Translations under genes and position numbers: made by a program
DNA from: JARFQW01 sp963842955
Lineage (GTDB): Bacteria > Pseudomonadota > Gammaproteobacteria > Steroidobacterales > XN24
DNA: 12,543 bases
NCBI GenBank assembly: GCA_963842955.1
Contig: CAWJIJ010000012.1
Location: 1-12,543, forward strand
Direction of reading: 5' to 3'
Part shown: one piece after another, positions 1-7,821 of the stretch
Layout: the number at the start of each line of letters is the position of its first letter
How positions within the stretch are numbered: position 1 is the first letter of the stretch
The notes under the pieces: generated by a model
What the model saw: the letters and a program-made list of their open reading frames with translations, nothing else
Databases searched by the model: none
What the model was told of the DNA's origin: nothing

Positions 1-270
1 GAAGAGACGGTGCGCCGGAGTACCAGCCTTCCGTCCGTGACCGGCAACGCCTGCCTGCACGAGCCTTGCGGCCCGCTACTCCAAAAAAAACTGGCAAGTC
101 CCGACCTGTCGATCTACGATTTGACATAATTCAATTCTCGCGACTGTCGGCGCCCGTAGCCGAAACCCGTCCCTCGACTGAGGGCCACGGATGCAGGACG
201 TCCGGCGGACCAGACGCGATCACCCCAGACGACATGGATGTGCAGGTCCTACAGCGCCAGGCGGGCGCTC
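1..270. other. Upstream non-coding region of the exported-protein operon
   Basis: No convincing gene is visible here. An open frame runs through from position 66, but its translation before the lipoprotein signal peptide looks like random high-GC sequence and lacks a ribosome site. The stretch around 108-140 is locally AT-rich and contains TTGACA (121-126) and CATAAT (125-130), so the operon promoter may lie here. A run of eight A's sits at 83-90. Confidence 0.5.
121..130 (+). promoter_or_regulatory. Possible sigma-70 promoter element
   Basis: TTGACA at 121-126 matches the -35 consensus exactly, but no good -10 lies 16-18 nt downstream. Alternatively CATAAT at 125-130 matches the -10 consensus in five of six positions, but its -35 is poor. 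The AT-rich setting in otherwise GC-rich DNA, about 155 nt before the first gene, is the main argument. This is a weak call. Confidence 0.22.
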
Positions 271-276
271 GGAGGG
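271..276 (+). promoter_or_regulatory. Shine-Dalgarno that decides a TTG start
   Basis: GGAGGG ends 8 nt before the TTG at 285. It is the only good ribosome site ahead of the lipoprotein signal peptide, which favours TTG 285 over the upstream in-frame TTG 66 and ATG 234. Confidence 0.55.
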
Positions 277-284
277 CAGCCGAC

Positions 285-1223
285 TTGAGTAACCCAAATC
301 CAACACGACTTGGCAGGGCCGGAGTAAGCGGACCGCGCCCTGAACAACGAGCGCTGCCTGTTTGTGCTCTGGCGCTCGCCCTGACCTGCCTCACACTGGC
401 GGGCTGCGTGAAATCGGCCTACGGCCAGACGGGGGGGAATCCGGTGGAGCGCCCCGATCTCCCGCGTCCCGAGCGGGTTGTCGCAGACCGGGGGACGGCT
501 TCCGAGAAGTTATTCGTGCCGGCCGCCTCGCTCATGGACAACCGCTATCGCGCCGAACTTGGCCGCACAATCAATGCACCGAGGGCGGCGGAAGCCCCGC
601 CCGCAGAGGCGGGTCTTGCTGATTGCCAGCTGTCCTGCGATGCGTTCGTGCCCAGGCAACCGCTGGTAACCGTGGGCTGGGCACCCGTGTTGCCCACCCG
701 GATGCCAGGCGCCATCGAGCCCGCGACACCCGAGCTGCGCCTGGACGTTGCCGCCACGGCCGGCGGATTCGAACGCGCCGAGTTCGGCACGATCCCCCTG
801 CGTAATGTTCCGAAGATCAAAGAGCCCCCGGTTTCAGAAATCCAGCTTCCCGAACGACCCGAGGGCCAGATCCTGCTCAACATGGTCCGAGGCGGTCGGG
901 TTGTAGAACGCTCCGCGTCGCTGCCGGTGTTTCGATCCCCCGAGGCCCGCACGCGCGCCATGGCGAGTCTGCCGGCCGAGCAGGTGGCCGAGGTGGAATC
1001 GGACCTGCGCCTGGGCGGGCTCAACCAGATCCGCGTGCTGGGCATGACCACGCAGACCGTTCGCGGCCAGCCGCGGGAGGCAGTGTCCATGCTGGGCCTC
1101 CAGCCTGGAATGACGTACCGCATTCGGGTCGTCAACGAAGCTGATGACGGGGCGCGGACGGTGGCGGAGCGTGTCTGCCGGGTGCCCGTATGTCCGGCCG
1201 ACTTCGTGGACTCGCCGCAGTAG
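285..1223 (+). CDS. Putative lipoprotein with fibronectin-III-like region
   Basis: About 312 residues from TTG 285, chosen for the GGAGGG at 271-276. Seen: a hydrophobic stretch ending in the lipobox L-A-G-C (cysteine near residue 41), preceded by a fairly long basic N-terminal region, as expected for a signal peptidase II substrate. After a proline-rich linker there are beta-strand-like segments. A C-terminal LQPGMTYRIRVV resembles the 'L-x-P-G-x-x-Y-x-x-R-V' strand of fibronectin type III domains. Two cysteine pairs (DCQLSC and VCRVPVC) may form disulfides. Inference: a lipid-anchored periplasmic or surface protein, perhaps a binding or assembly partner for the large protein encoded 75 nt downstream on the same strand. 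No specific family is recognised. A start at ATG 234 would bury the signal and is less likely. Confidence 0.7.
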   Translation: MSNPNPTRLGRAGVSGPRPEQRALPVCALALALTCLTLAGCVKSAYGQTGGNPVERPDLPRPERVVADRGTASEKLFVPAASLMDNRYRAELGRTINAPRAAEAPPAEAGLADCQLSCDAFVPRQPLVTVGWAPVLPTRMPGAIEPATPELRLDVAATAGGFERAEFGTIPLRNVPKIKEPPVSEIQLPERPEGQILLNMVRGGRVVERSASLPVFRSPEARTRAMASLPAEQVAEVESDLRLGGLNQIRVLGMTTQTVRGQPREAVSMLGLQPGMTYRIRVVNEADDGARTVAERVCRVPVCPADFVDSPQ

Positions 1224-1298
1224 AACAGGAAGCAAATCGACCGGGCGGACAGGCTTCATTCAGGCCGGAGCGGTCTCGAAATCCGGAGGGCAACGAGC

Positions 1299-4200
1299 AT
1301 GAGTCAGGATTGCCAGCACATTCCGAAGTCATCGACCGGAGCGGTCTCAGGTCCTTTCTCGGCTGATTGGCGAGTAACCGGGTGGTGCGCCCTTCTCCTG
1401 GCCGTTCTGGTCCTCCTGGCCGGCCCGCTGCCGGCACAGATCGCCGCGCCCGTGGACAATATCAGCCCCACGAGCTCGGACCGGGACGGGTCGGATCCGA
1501 ACAGCGCCAGCGGCGGCCGCGTGAACGGCCTGGCCGCCCATCCCACGGACGATGACATCTTCTTCGCCGCCAGCGAATGGGGCGGGCTGTTCCGGACCAG
1601 GGACAAGGGCCGCAACTGGGCATATGTGCAAGGCCACAGGCCGCAGGTCACCTGGGACGTTGAATACGACCCCTCGGATGCCAACGTCATCATCGCCAGC
1701 TCCTTCTACGACGGCAAAGTGAACTCCCGGTCCGGCATCAGCGTCAGCCGGGACGGCGGCAAGACCTGGCGTGTGCCGCCCACCGCACGGCCCGATGCCG
1801 CCGACTGCCTGATCGCGGCGGCGGCCACCGAGCCGGCGGCCTTCGGCATCGCCTTCGATCCCGCGGACTCCGACGACGTCTACGTGGGCACCAACTGCGG
1901 ACTGGCGATCAGCAACGACAATGGCGCCACATGGGACTTCGTCGACCCGACGCCGGGCGACGGCGGGGGCCTGAACGTGCACGACGTCATCGTGCACAAC
2001 GGCGGCATCATCGACGTCTGCGGCGACGACGGCCATCAGCGCTCGACGGACGGAGGCACCATCTTCGTCGCCGGCGCCGCCGAAGCCGGCGGCCGCTGCT
2101 CCCTCGCCGTGTCACCCGACGAACAGAACGTGCTGTTCATGGTCGTTGGCACCAACCTCTTCGAATCCCGCAACGGCGGCGGGTCCTGGCCGTCCACGTT
2201 GACGAACCCGAACGCCCAGGGCCGGATACCCTTTGTCGCGGTGAATGACCGCACGGGCCAGGCCTTCGATCTCTGGTTCGGAGACACCCAGCTGTGGCGC
2301 GCAAGCTGCTCCACGCCCACCAACACCGGCAGCACAGCCCGGCGCTGCCCCGCCAACAGCTGGAGCACCGAGCAGACCGGCGCCCACTGGGACGTGGGCG
2401 ATCTGGCCTTCGAGGTAGGCACGGGCACCGATGACTGCCCCGTGCTCTACTCCAACGACGGCGGCATCTACTACAACACCCGTTCCGGATCGAACTGCCA
2501 TTCCCCCCGATGGGAGCAGCCGGACCGCTCCGTCACGGCCCTCTGGCTCTGGGACATGGACGGCGACACCCGCACAGCGAAGACCGAGGAAGGCGTGTAC
2601 ATGGGCCAGCAGGACTCCGGCGCCTTCGGATCTCGCGACGCACCCGCTGCGGCGCCCGACTGGAACAGCCCGAGCTGCTGTGATGTTTTCGACGTCGAGG
2701 CCGAGGACAACCGGGTCGTCTATACCGCCTGCTGCTGGAACACCGGGCGAGGCACGCGGATGTTCCTGGACGGCGACAACATGGACGGCGGCTCCCAGAT
2801 CAACACCTATCCGCCGGGCAACCTGTTCGGCTTCAGGGACAGGGACTCTCTCAGTAACTACGCGCCCAACGCCTACGCCGTCGCCACCTCCACCGGCGTC
2901 TTCTTTACGACGAACATCGGCGCATCGCCCGTTAACTGGCAACAGCTGGGCAGCAATCCCCCGGCCAACACCTGCGGCATCTACACGAGCCGGCAGGGTA
3001 ACGGGAACCCGACCTTCATCGCCCGGGTGGGCGGTTGCCGTCTGGGCGGCACCGGCGCCCTGTGGCGCCTGGACGGCGCGGGCACCACCGGGACCTGGAA
3101 CCGGATCGACCGGGGGAGCAACAGCCAGTTCGGCGTCTTCGCCGTCAACCCGCTGGATCCCGACCACATCATCGCCAACGACCTCTCCGGCGCCGACCCG
3201 GTCATGGTACGGACCGTCAACGGCGGCCAGACCTGGACTGAGCTGACCCAGCTCGACACGCTGCTCACCGGCGCCGGACGCTTCGTCAACCAGACCCAGC
3301 TCGGCGCCCGCCCCGGCGACAACAGCTATCCCCAGGCGTCGCTCGTGGGCATCAACCCGGCCAACCCCGACATGATCGTGGCCGGCGGCCAGGATTCGGG
3401 CGTGTTCCTTTCCGTCGACGGCGGCAACGAATGGCGGCTGCTGACCGACCCCCGCTCCAGCCAGCGTCAGCGATCCCACATATCGCGCCCCCTCTACGCC
3501 CATTTCGAGAGCTTCTTCGACGGCCACGCCAACCTTTATATCGGGGCACGGGGCCGCGGCGCCTGGCGGATCGGCGTAAACCGGCCCACGTTCGTGAAGA
3601 CTGCTGATTTCGACGGCGACGGAACCCACGAAATCGCCATTGGCAGCCCGTGGGGCATCGGAACCCTGGAGCGGAACGGGTCGAGTCTGGACGCACTGGC
3701 CCTCAAGCCCAACGGCACCCGGTTCGACGGATGGCTGCTGAACACCCGGGACAATCGGGTTCCGTTGATTGCCGACCTGGACGGCAACGGCCGCAGCGAG
3801 ATGCTCGTGGCCAGCCCGTGGGGCATCGGCGTCCTGCGCCTGTCCGGGGATACCTATCGCGCGAACATGCTCCAGCCCAACGGCACCCGGTTCGGGGGCT
3901 GGCTGCTCAACACGGAGGACAACCGATTCGGCCCGGCGGGGGATTTCGACGGCGACGGCCGCGATGAGTTCATCGTGACCAGCCCCTGGGGCATCGCAGT
4001 GTTCGATTTCACCGGCTCGACGTTCAACGTACCGGTCATGGCCCCCAACGGCACCCGCTTTGGCGGCTGGCTGCTGAACACCAACGACAATCAGTTCGGG
4101 CCGGTGGGCGACTTCGACAATGACGGGAAAGAAGAGGTGTTCGTCAGCAGCCCCTGGGGCATAGGCGTCTTCAACATCGACGGGGGCACCATCTCCACGC

Positions 4201-4781
4201 CGGCACTGAAACCCAATGGCACCCGCTTCAACGGCTGGCTGCTGAATACCCGCGACAACCGCTTCGGGCCGGTGGGCGACTTCGACGACAACGGCCGCGA
4301 CGATCTGGTCGTGCGCAGCCCCTGGGGCATCGGCATCCTCAACCTGAGCGGCGACACATTCACCGGCCTGATGCTCAAGCCCAATGGCACCGATTTCTCG
4401 GGATGGACCCTGGACACCGCGACCGACCGCAGCTGGGCCGCCGGCAACTACAACCACGCGTCACGGGATGACCTGTTCGTGGCCGGGCTGGACGGCATCG
4501 CCGTCCTCAGGTTCGACGCGACCGGAAAGACCTTTACCGCGACCGCTAACGGCAACAACGGGACCTTCTACGGTGGATGGCGGCTGAACACCAGGGACAA
4601 CCATTTCGACGGATTCCTCGACCTGACCGGCAACGATCGGGCCGACGTCCTGGTCAGCAGCCCGTGGGGCGTAGGCATACTCTCCCAGAACGGCAGCACG
4701 TTCAGCGCCCCGGTGACGGCCAAGAACGGCAACAGCTACGGCGGCTGGCGGCTGAATACGAAAGACAACAAGTTCTGGTGA
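1299..4781 (+). CDS. Secreted Asp-box beta-propeller with C-terminal FG-GAP-like repeats
   Basis: 1160 residues from ATG 1299, with GGAGGG at 1285-1290. The N-terminus has a hydrophobic segment (about residues 28-46) ending in a likely signal peptidase site near LPAQ. Residues 60-760 carry Asp-box (BNR) motifs of the S-x-D-x-G-x-T-W type near 100-107, 150-157, 205-212, 290-297, 639-646 and 705-712. These are typical of sialidase-, VPS10- and xyloglucanase-like propellers, a fold also used by adhesins and carbohydrate-active enzymes. Residues 765-1160 hold seven repeats of 55-59 residues. Each has D-x-D-x-D/N-G calcium-type loops, SPWGIG and NGTRFGGWLLNT. This resembles FG-GAP/VCBS repeats, as in integrin alpha propellers. 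Many cysteines in the first part suggest disulfides outside the cytoplasm. No catalytic residues can be assigned, so a binding or adhesion role is only inferred. It is probably co-transcribed with the lipoprotein upstream and the cysteine-rich gene 47 nt downstream. Confidence 0.85.
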   Translation: MSQDCQHIPKSSTGAVSGPFSADWRVTGWCALLLAVLVLLAGPLPAQIAAPVDNISPTSSDRDGSDPNSASGGRVNGLAAHPTDDDIFFAASEWGGLFRTRDKGRNWAYVQGHRPQVTWDVEYDPSDANVIIASSFYDGKVNSRSGISVSRDGGKTWRVPPTARPDAADCLIAAAATEPAAFGIAFDPADSDDVYVGTNCGLAISNDNGATWDFVDPTPGDGGGLNVHDVIVHNGGIIDVCGDDGHQRSTDGGTIFVAGAAEAGGRCSLAVSPDEQNVLFMVVGTNLFESRNGGGSWPSTLTNPNAQGRIPFVAVNDRTGQAFDLWFGDTQLWRASCSTPTNTGSTARRCPANSWSTEQTGAHWDVGDLAFEVGTGTDDCPVLYSNDGGIYYNTRSGSNCHSPRWEQPDRSVTALWLWDMDGDTRTAKTEEGVYMGQQDSGAFGSRDAPAAAPDWNSPSCCDVFDVEAEDNRVVYTACCWNTGRGTRMFLDGDNMDGGSQINTYPPGNLFGFRDRDSLSNYAPNAYAVATSTGVFFTTNIGASPVNWQQLGSNPPANTCGIYTSRQGNGNPTFIARVGGCRLGGTGALWRLDGAGTTGTWNRIDRGSNSQFGVFAVNPLDPDHIIANDLSGADPVMVRTVNGGQTWTELTQLDTLLTGAGRFVNQTQLGARPGDNSYPQASLVGINPANPDMIVAGGQDSGVFLSVDGGNEWRLLTDPRSSQRQRSHISRPLYAHFESFFDGHANLYIGARGRGAWRIGVNRPTFVKTADFDGDGTHEIAIGSPWGIGTLERNGSSLDALALKPNGTRFDGWLLNTRDNRVPLIADLDGNGRSEMLVASPWGIGVLRLSGDTYRANMLQPNGTRFGGWLLNTEDNRFGPAGDFDGDGRDEFIVTSPWGIAVFDFTGSTFNVPVMAPNGTRFGGWLLNTNDNQFGPVGDFDNDGKEEVFVSSPWGIGVFNIDGGTISTPALKPNGTRFNGWLLNTRDNRFGPVGDFDDNGRDDLVVRSPWGIGILNLSGDTFTGLMLKPNGTDFSGWTLDTATDRSWAAGNYNHASRDDLFVAGLDGIAVLRFDATGKTFTATANGNNGTFYGGWRLNTRDNHFDGFLDLTGNDRADVLVSSPWGVGILSQNGSTFSAPVTAKNGNSYGGWRLNTKDNKFW
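3591..4778 (+). repeat. Seven in-gene tandem repeats, mostly 168 bp
   Basis: The TGGGGC that encodes the W-G of SPWGIG recurs at 3651, 3819, 3987, 4155 and 4323, exactly 168 bp apart, and again at 4665. Units 1-5 encode intact D-x-D-x-D/N-G loops. Unit 6 (about residues 1044-1101) has lost SPWG and the acidic loop. Unit 7 keeps SPWGVG but not the loop. Nucleotide similarity is high, notably across AACGGCACCCGxTTC, which suggests recent duplication or gene conversion. Confidence 0.88.
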
Positions 4782-4828
4782 CGTCCAAGGCCCGAGTTTC
4801 TGGGACCGTTTGACTCAAGGAGCATGCC

Positions 4829-5458
4829 ATGGAAACCCGCCAACGATTGATATTCAGGCCTGGGGCGCTGGCATCAACGATGCTCGTCCTAGTCGCGTTG
4901 GGCAGCCCAGCGGCAGCTGAAACGATAAAGATCGACAGTCCGAGTATCGACGGGCACCGACTCGACTGGTGCTATCAGTGGGGAACGCAGTGCGGCAAGC
5001 CCGCCGCCGATGCTTTCTGTCGCTCCATCGGCCACCACGGGGCCACAGCCTTTCCGCAGGCAAAGGACATCGGTGACCGCTCTCCCACCAAAGTGTTGGG
5101 GAGCGGACAAATCTGCAGAGACAAGATTTGCGACGGTTTCCGATATATTCGCTGCAGGCTAAAAGGTGTCGCACTGGGAAACCCCAATGCCTATATACCC
5201 AAAAAGCAAAAGGCTCCCGACCCAGTAATTGAAGACGACGGAAAGTCGGACAGTGCCTTCGGACATGCTCTAGCAACGGCAAATCTAAGGAATTTTAATG
5301 CGCTTGCTAATTCAGCCATCACGGCGATTGCCAACTCGGCTGGAAGTGGCAATGCTGGGTCCCTGATACGGAAAATCGAGGACCGCTGCTCCAACCCCGA
5401 CGCCTCGTGTCATCTGAAAATGAAGTTGCAATTTCTCAAAAACTACCTCGACCAATGA
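4829..5458 (+). CDS. Exported cysteine-rich protein with RLDWC/CGKPAADAFC motif
   Basis: 209 residues from ATG 4829, with AAGGAG at 4817-4822. The N-terminus is a signal peptide with a likely cut after AAA at residue 30. The mature part begins with a compact domain (about 35-112) with cysteines 48, 55, 64, 97, 101 and 109. The pattern is R-L-D-W-C, then C-G-K-P-A-A-D-A-F-C, then V-L-G-S-G-Q-I-C and C-D-G-F-x-x-I-x-C. The six cysteines suggest three disulfides. I have an impression of similar motifs in other secreted bacterial proteins but cannot name a family. A polar linker follows, then an alanine- and asparagine-rich helical tail (143-209) with cysteines 187 and 194. The stop codon overlaps the next start (ATGA), so the two genes are probably translationally coupled. 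Function unknown; a secreted binding protein is plausible. GC content is lower than in the gene upstream. Confidence 0.8.
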   Translation: METRQRLIFRPGALASTMLVLVALGSPAAAETIKIDSPSIDGHRLDWCYQWGTQCGKPAADAFCRSIGHHGATAFPQAKDIGDRSPTKVLGSGQICRDKICDGFRYIRCRLKGVALGNPNAYIPKKQKAPDPVIEDDGKSDSAFGHALATANLRNFNALANSAITAIANSAGSGNAGSLIRKIEDRCSNPDASCHLKMKLQFLKNYLDQ

Positions 5459-6042
5459 AATGTCGACTATTTCTTTTTGCGCTGCTCCTTGTTTATCCAA
5501 TGGCAGCAACACCCCTTCTATCGTATTCAAAGGAGCCAAGCACCGGACTTAATGCCGAAGGCATTGAGGCCGCGTTGGACGACCTGCCGGATCGCGATTC
5601 GTCAGCCGGGGCCACCGAAGAGGCAAGCGAAACGTTGTTCGATGAATCCTGCGAACTCATCTCAGATGAAGACACCCGTAACGTATGCTGGGAAATGCAT
5701 ACGGAATACTTACGCTACTACAAATGGGGTTACGAACAACGGAAAAGCGTGATCGTGTTCCAGAATTTCTCCACGAAGATCATCCTGTTTGTGGTGATCT
5801 CGTTGGTCCTTCTCGGAATGTACTTCGCGTGGTACCAGTTCCGGATTGCCATGCGAGCCATGCGGCTGAGGGTCGATGCAGGCCATCCAATGGAGAGTGA
5901 AAGCGAGCGAGAGGAAATAAAGGTTGGGGCCTCTGAGATTGTTGCCAGATCGTCATACCTGGGAGTCACCATACTGATCGTGTCGCTGGCGTTTTTCTAT
6001 CTCTACCTCGTATTCGTTTACCCCATCGAGGAAATCTTTTAG
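5455..6042 (+). CDS. Small inner-membrane protein, signal peptide plus two TM helices
   Basis: 195 residues from ATG 5455, whose ATGA overlaps the stop of the cysteine-rich gene. An in-frame GTG at 5407 gives a longer frame, but the coupled ATG immediately precedes a signal-like KCRLFLFALLLVYP segment. After an acidic, probably periplasmic segment (about 30-95, with cysteines 66 and 78), there are two hydrophobic helices, about 108-127 and 168-190. They are separated by a charged, probably cytoplasmic stretch (130-165). The protein ends 5 residues after the second helix. No family is recognised. Inference: a membrane anchor or partner for the exported protein encoded just before it. Codon choice is less GC-rich than in most of the window, which may mean a different origin. 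Confidence 0.75.
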   Translation: MKCRLFLFALLLVYPMAATPLLSYSKEPSTGLNAEGIEAALDDLPDRDSSAGATEEASETLFDESCELISDEDTRNVCWEMHTEYLRYYKWGYEQRKSVIVFQNFSTKIILFVVISLVLLGMYFAWYQFRIAMRAMRLRVDAGHPMESESEREEIKVGASEIVARSSYLGVTILIVSLAFFYLYLVFVYPIEEIF

Positions 6043-6282
6043 GGATCGCGTACTACGTATGCCGGTCGCTTGGCACGATCGATCAATGCAACCAGAGAAA
6101 TTCGGTTGAACTCGACGGACATTTGCGGGAGCGAATTCATCGCTGCAGCCCTCATTTCAAGCCACGGTGACAGTACACTTATCTCAGCCCCGTGCAATTA
6201 GCTGAACTGTCACCGTATTGCCGGAATTCGGAAGTCACACAGGACGGCCCGGCAACTTCGATGCGGGCTGCGACAAGTCCCG
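6043..6282. other. Intergenic region between converging genes
   Basis: 240 nt separate the plus-strand operon and the minus-strand HNH gene, which point towards each other. No gene is visible. It contains the REP-like inverted repeat listed separately and a weak hairpin TGCC/GGCA near 6060-6075. No classical terminator with a T-run is evident on either strand. Confidence 0.6.
6164..6231. repeat. REP-like imperfect hairpin A
   Basis: ACGGTGACAGT (6164-6174) is perfectly inverted as ACTGTCACCGT (6206-6216). Inside, TCAGC (6184-6188) pairs with GCTGA (6201-6205), giving a long hairpin with a one-sided bulge at 6175-6183. GAATTCGG follows at 6224-6231. The GGTGACAGTxxACTTAT character resembles, from memory, REP elements associated with RAYT transposases. 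A related element lies at 7957-8040. It could also act as a transcription terminator between the converging genes. Confidence 0.55.
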
Positions 6283-7329
6283 CTAGCGAATGACGTCCCG
6301 CCAGGCGGGCGTCAGGGGCTCCAGCTGCTTCCCCGAGGTCCAGACAAGGGCGCCGCTGGCCTCGCCCTGCTCGTAGGCCCAGACGGTGATAGCCCTCGAC
6401 CGGCCGACATCGTGGGGCAGGCCCCACGCTTCGAAACCTTGGGTGAGTACCGCCCCCGCCTCCAGGTGATCCGCACGCCATCGCGCGAGATATTCCGGAT
6501 GCGCCAGTAAATCCCGCTTGGCGGCATTACAGGCCCCGTGGGCGAGAACGAAGTTGTGGCCGAGATCGAGGGGATAGCGGGACCAGGCGATGAAGTGGTC
6601 CACCTCACCCCGGCTCTTGAGATCCCGCCGGCAGTAGAAACACCGGTCGCCCTGATGCTCGCGCAACACCCGCTGGTAAGGCTCCAGGGAGACGCGCTCC
6701 GAGCCGAAAAGAAACGCCTCCAGGTCTCCGTGCGCGCCGATGAGCTCCCGGTTGGGGCCTAGGCGCCGGATCTTGGAAACCCACGCGCCGCGGACGAGAT
6801 GAGTGATCAGGCCGTGGTAAGCGCGAAAAAACGCTGCTACGCCGGGCCTGAGCACGATCCTGTGTTGGGAGAAGCTGTCATGGGCGTAAAGGAACTCCCG
6901 CGCTTCCCTGCCGACAACCTGGAGGCGCAGCAAAGGCATCTGCTCGACCACGCGCCTGACCTGTACGAGCAGGCGCTCCCAGGCCTTGTGGTCCCGGCGC
7001 GCCGCTTCGTAGGAGCCGTTGTAACGGGAACGGCACTCCTCAACACGGTTGATCACGGCGGCCTGCTTGCCGGGGTTCTGCCGCAGAACGGACCGCGCGC
7101 CGCCGTCGGATCCGACGAACGGGGCTGCCTGCCGCCAGTAGTAAGCAACGAACTTCTCGGCAATGTCGGTGGTGCGAATTTCCACGGCGCCGTCGAATTC
7201 GAACGGCCGCTCCACGCACAGGTCGGCCAACGCCTGAAGCAGAGCGCACTTGTAGGTGGCCACAAAGTCGCCTTCCACGAGCAGCCGCTGCAGGTCGCGC
7301 AGGAAGCCCAGTTCCGTCTCAGCATTCAC
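6283..7329 (-). CDS. HNH endonuclease domain protein
   Basis: 348 residues, starting at GTG 7329. The C-terminal half carries a clear HNH/McrA-like beta-beta-alpha-metal nuclease: C230-x2-C233, then V-D-H-F-I-x-W (243-249), then H258-N259, and C267-N268-x-A-K-R-D. These are the zinc-binding and catalytic positions expected of the family. The N-terminal two thirds are mostly helical. They begin with a G-D-F-V-A-T-Y-K-C-A-L-L-x-A-L-A-D-L signature that I associate with standalone HNH proteins of this architecture. The start lies 2 nt after the stop of the HIT gene, so the pair is probably co-translated. The expected activity is metal-dependent DNA cleavage in the cytoplasm. A defence or mobile-element role is inferred from the neighbourhood, not shown. 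The family call is firm; the biological role is open. Confidence 0.85.
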   Translation of the reverse strand: MNAETELGFLRDLQRLLVEGDFVATYKCALLQALADLCVERPFEFDGAVEIRTTDIAEKFVAYYWRQAAPFVGSDGGARSVLRQNPGKQAAVINRVEECRSRYNGSYEAARRDHKAWERLLVQVRRVVEQMPLLRLQVVGREAREFLYAHDSFSQHRIVLRPGVAAFFRAYHGLITHLVRGAWVSKIRRLGPNRELIGAHGDLEAFLFGSERVSLEPYQRVLREHQGDRCFYCRRDLKSRGEVDHFIAWSRYPLDLGHNFVLAHGACNAAKRDLLAHPEYLARWRADHLEAGAVLTQGFEAWGLPHDVGRSRAITVWAYEQGEASGALVWTSGKQLEPLTPAWRDVIR

Positions 7330-7331
7330 GG

Positions 7332-7748
7332 TTACGGCTTCCAGTACGCGGCCTTGTGGGGAATGACCTGGCGAATGCCGCCCCGGGGATCCGGGACGTC
7401 GCCGGCGTAGCGGGGAATCACGTGAAGGTGCAGATGAAAAACCGTCTGGCCGGCGGCGGCCCCGGCGTTGAAGCCCACATTAAACCCGGCGGGCCGATGC
7501 GTCACCTCGATGGCTTGCCGGGCCACTTCCACAGCCTCCAGCAGGGCCTGCTGCTCGGCTGTGGTGGCGGAAAACCAGTCGGGAACATGCCGCCTCGGGA
7601 CGAGAAGCGCATGGCCCGGGGAAACAGGGAACCCGTCCCAGAGCCCGAGAACGAGATCGAACTCGTGAAAGACCCGCTCCAGATCCGGCTCGCAAAAGGG
7701 ACAGGGCTCGTCCGAGTCAGATTTCACGTCGACCTCCCGAACAGCCAT
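7332..7748 (-). CDS. HIT family nucleotide hydrolase
   Basis: 138 residues from ATG 7748, which gives a typical HIT length. An in-frame GTG at 7799 would add 17 residues of poor coding quality. Seen: C16-P-F-C19 near the N-terminus, P-V-S-P-G-H-A-L-L-V-P-R-R-H-V (41-55), F-N-V-G-F-N-A-G (89-96) and the histidine triad H105-L-H-L-H109 followed by V-I-P-R. The family hydrolyses or transfers nucleoside monophosphates from dinucleoside polyphosphates or AMP/GMP conjugates, with a histidine of the triad as nucleophile. The C-terminal D-P-R-G-G-I-R-x-V-I-P segment is, in my recollection, typical of a HIT branch seen in accessory and defence contexts. It is tightly coupled to the HNH endonuclease downstream. 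The actual substrate cannot be told from the sequence. Confidence 0.9.
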   Translation of the reverse strand: MAVREVDVKSDSDEPCPFCEPDLERVFHEFDLVLGLWDGFPVSPGHALLVPRRHVPDWFSATTAEQQALLEAVEVARQAIEVTHRPAGFNVGFNAGAAAGQTVFHLHLHVIPRYAGDVPDPRGGIRQVIPHKAAYWKP

Positions 7749-7821
7749 CACTTCTCGACCATAGTCTACTCGTTGAAGCGTCGACGAGCAGGCCGGCACA
7801 TGATCGGAAGCAACGCCGAGA

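Noticed and set aside
66..284. N-terminal extension of the lipoprotein frame to TTG 66
   Set aside because: It would place more than 70 poor-quality residues before the signal peptide. TTG 285 has a good ribosome site instead.
2112..4457. 781-codon open frame on the minus strand
   Set aside because: It is the antisense shadow of the propeller gene: high GC and repeated units keep the opposite frame open. Its translation mirrors the 168-bp repeats and has no family motifs.
3591..4778. Periodic repeats considered as CRISPR or satellite DNA
   Set aside because: Units are 168 bp, keep one open frame and encode a conserved protein motif, so they are protein repeats.
6240..6285. GCGGG/CCCGC hairpin as terminator of the HNH gene
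   Set aside because: Only five base pairs, with no T-run after it on the minus strand.
6799..7410. 203-codon plus-strand open frame
   Set aside because: It lies entirely antisense to the HNH gene and the end of the HIT gene, both of which have clear family motifs.
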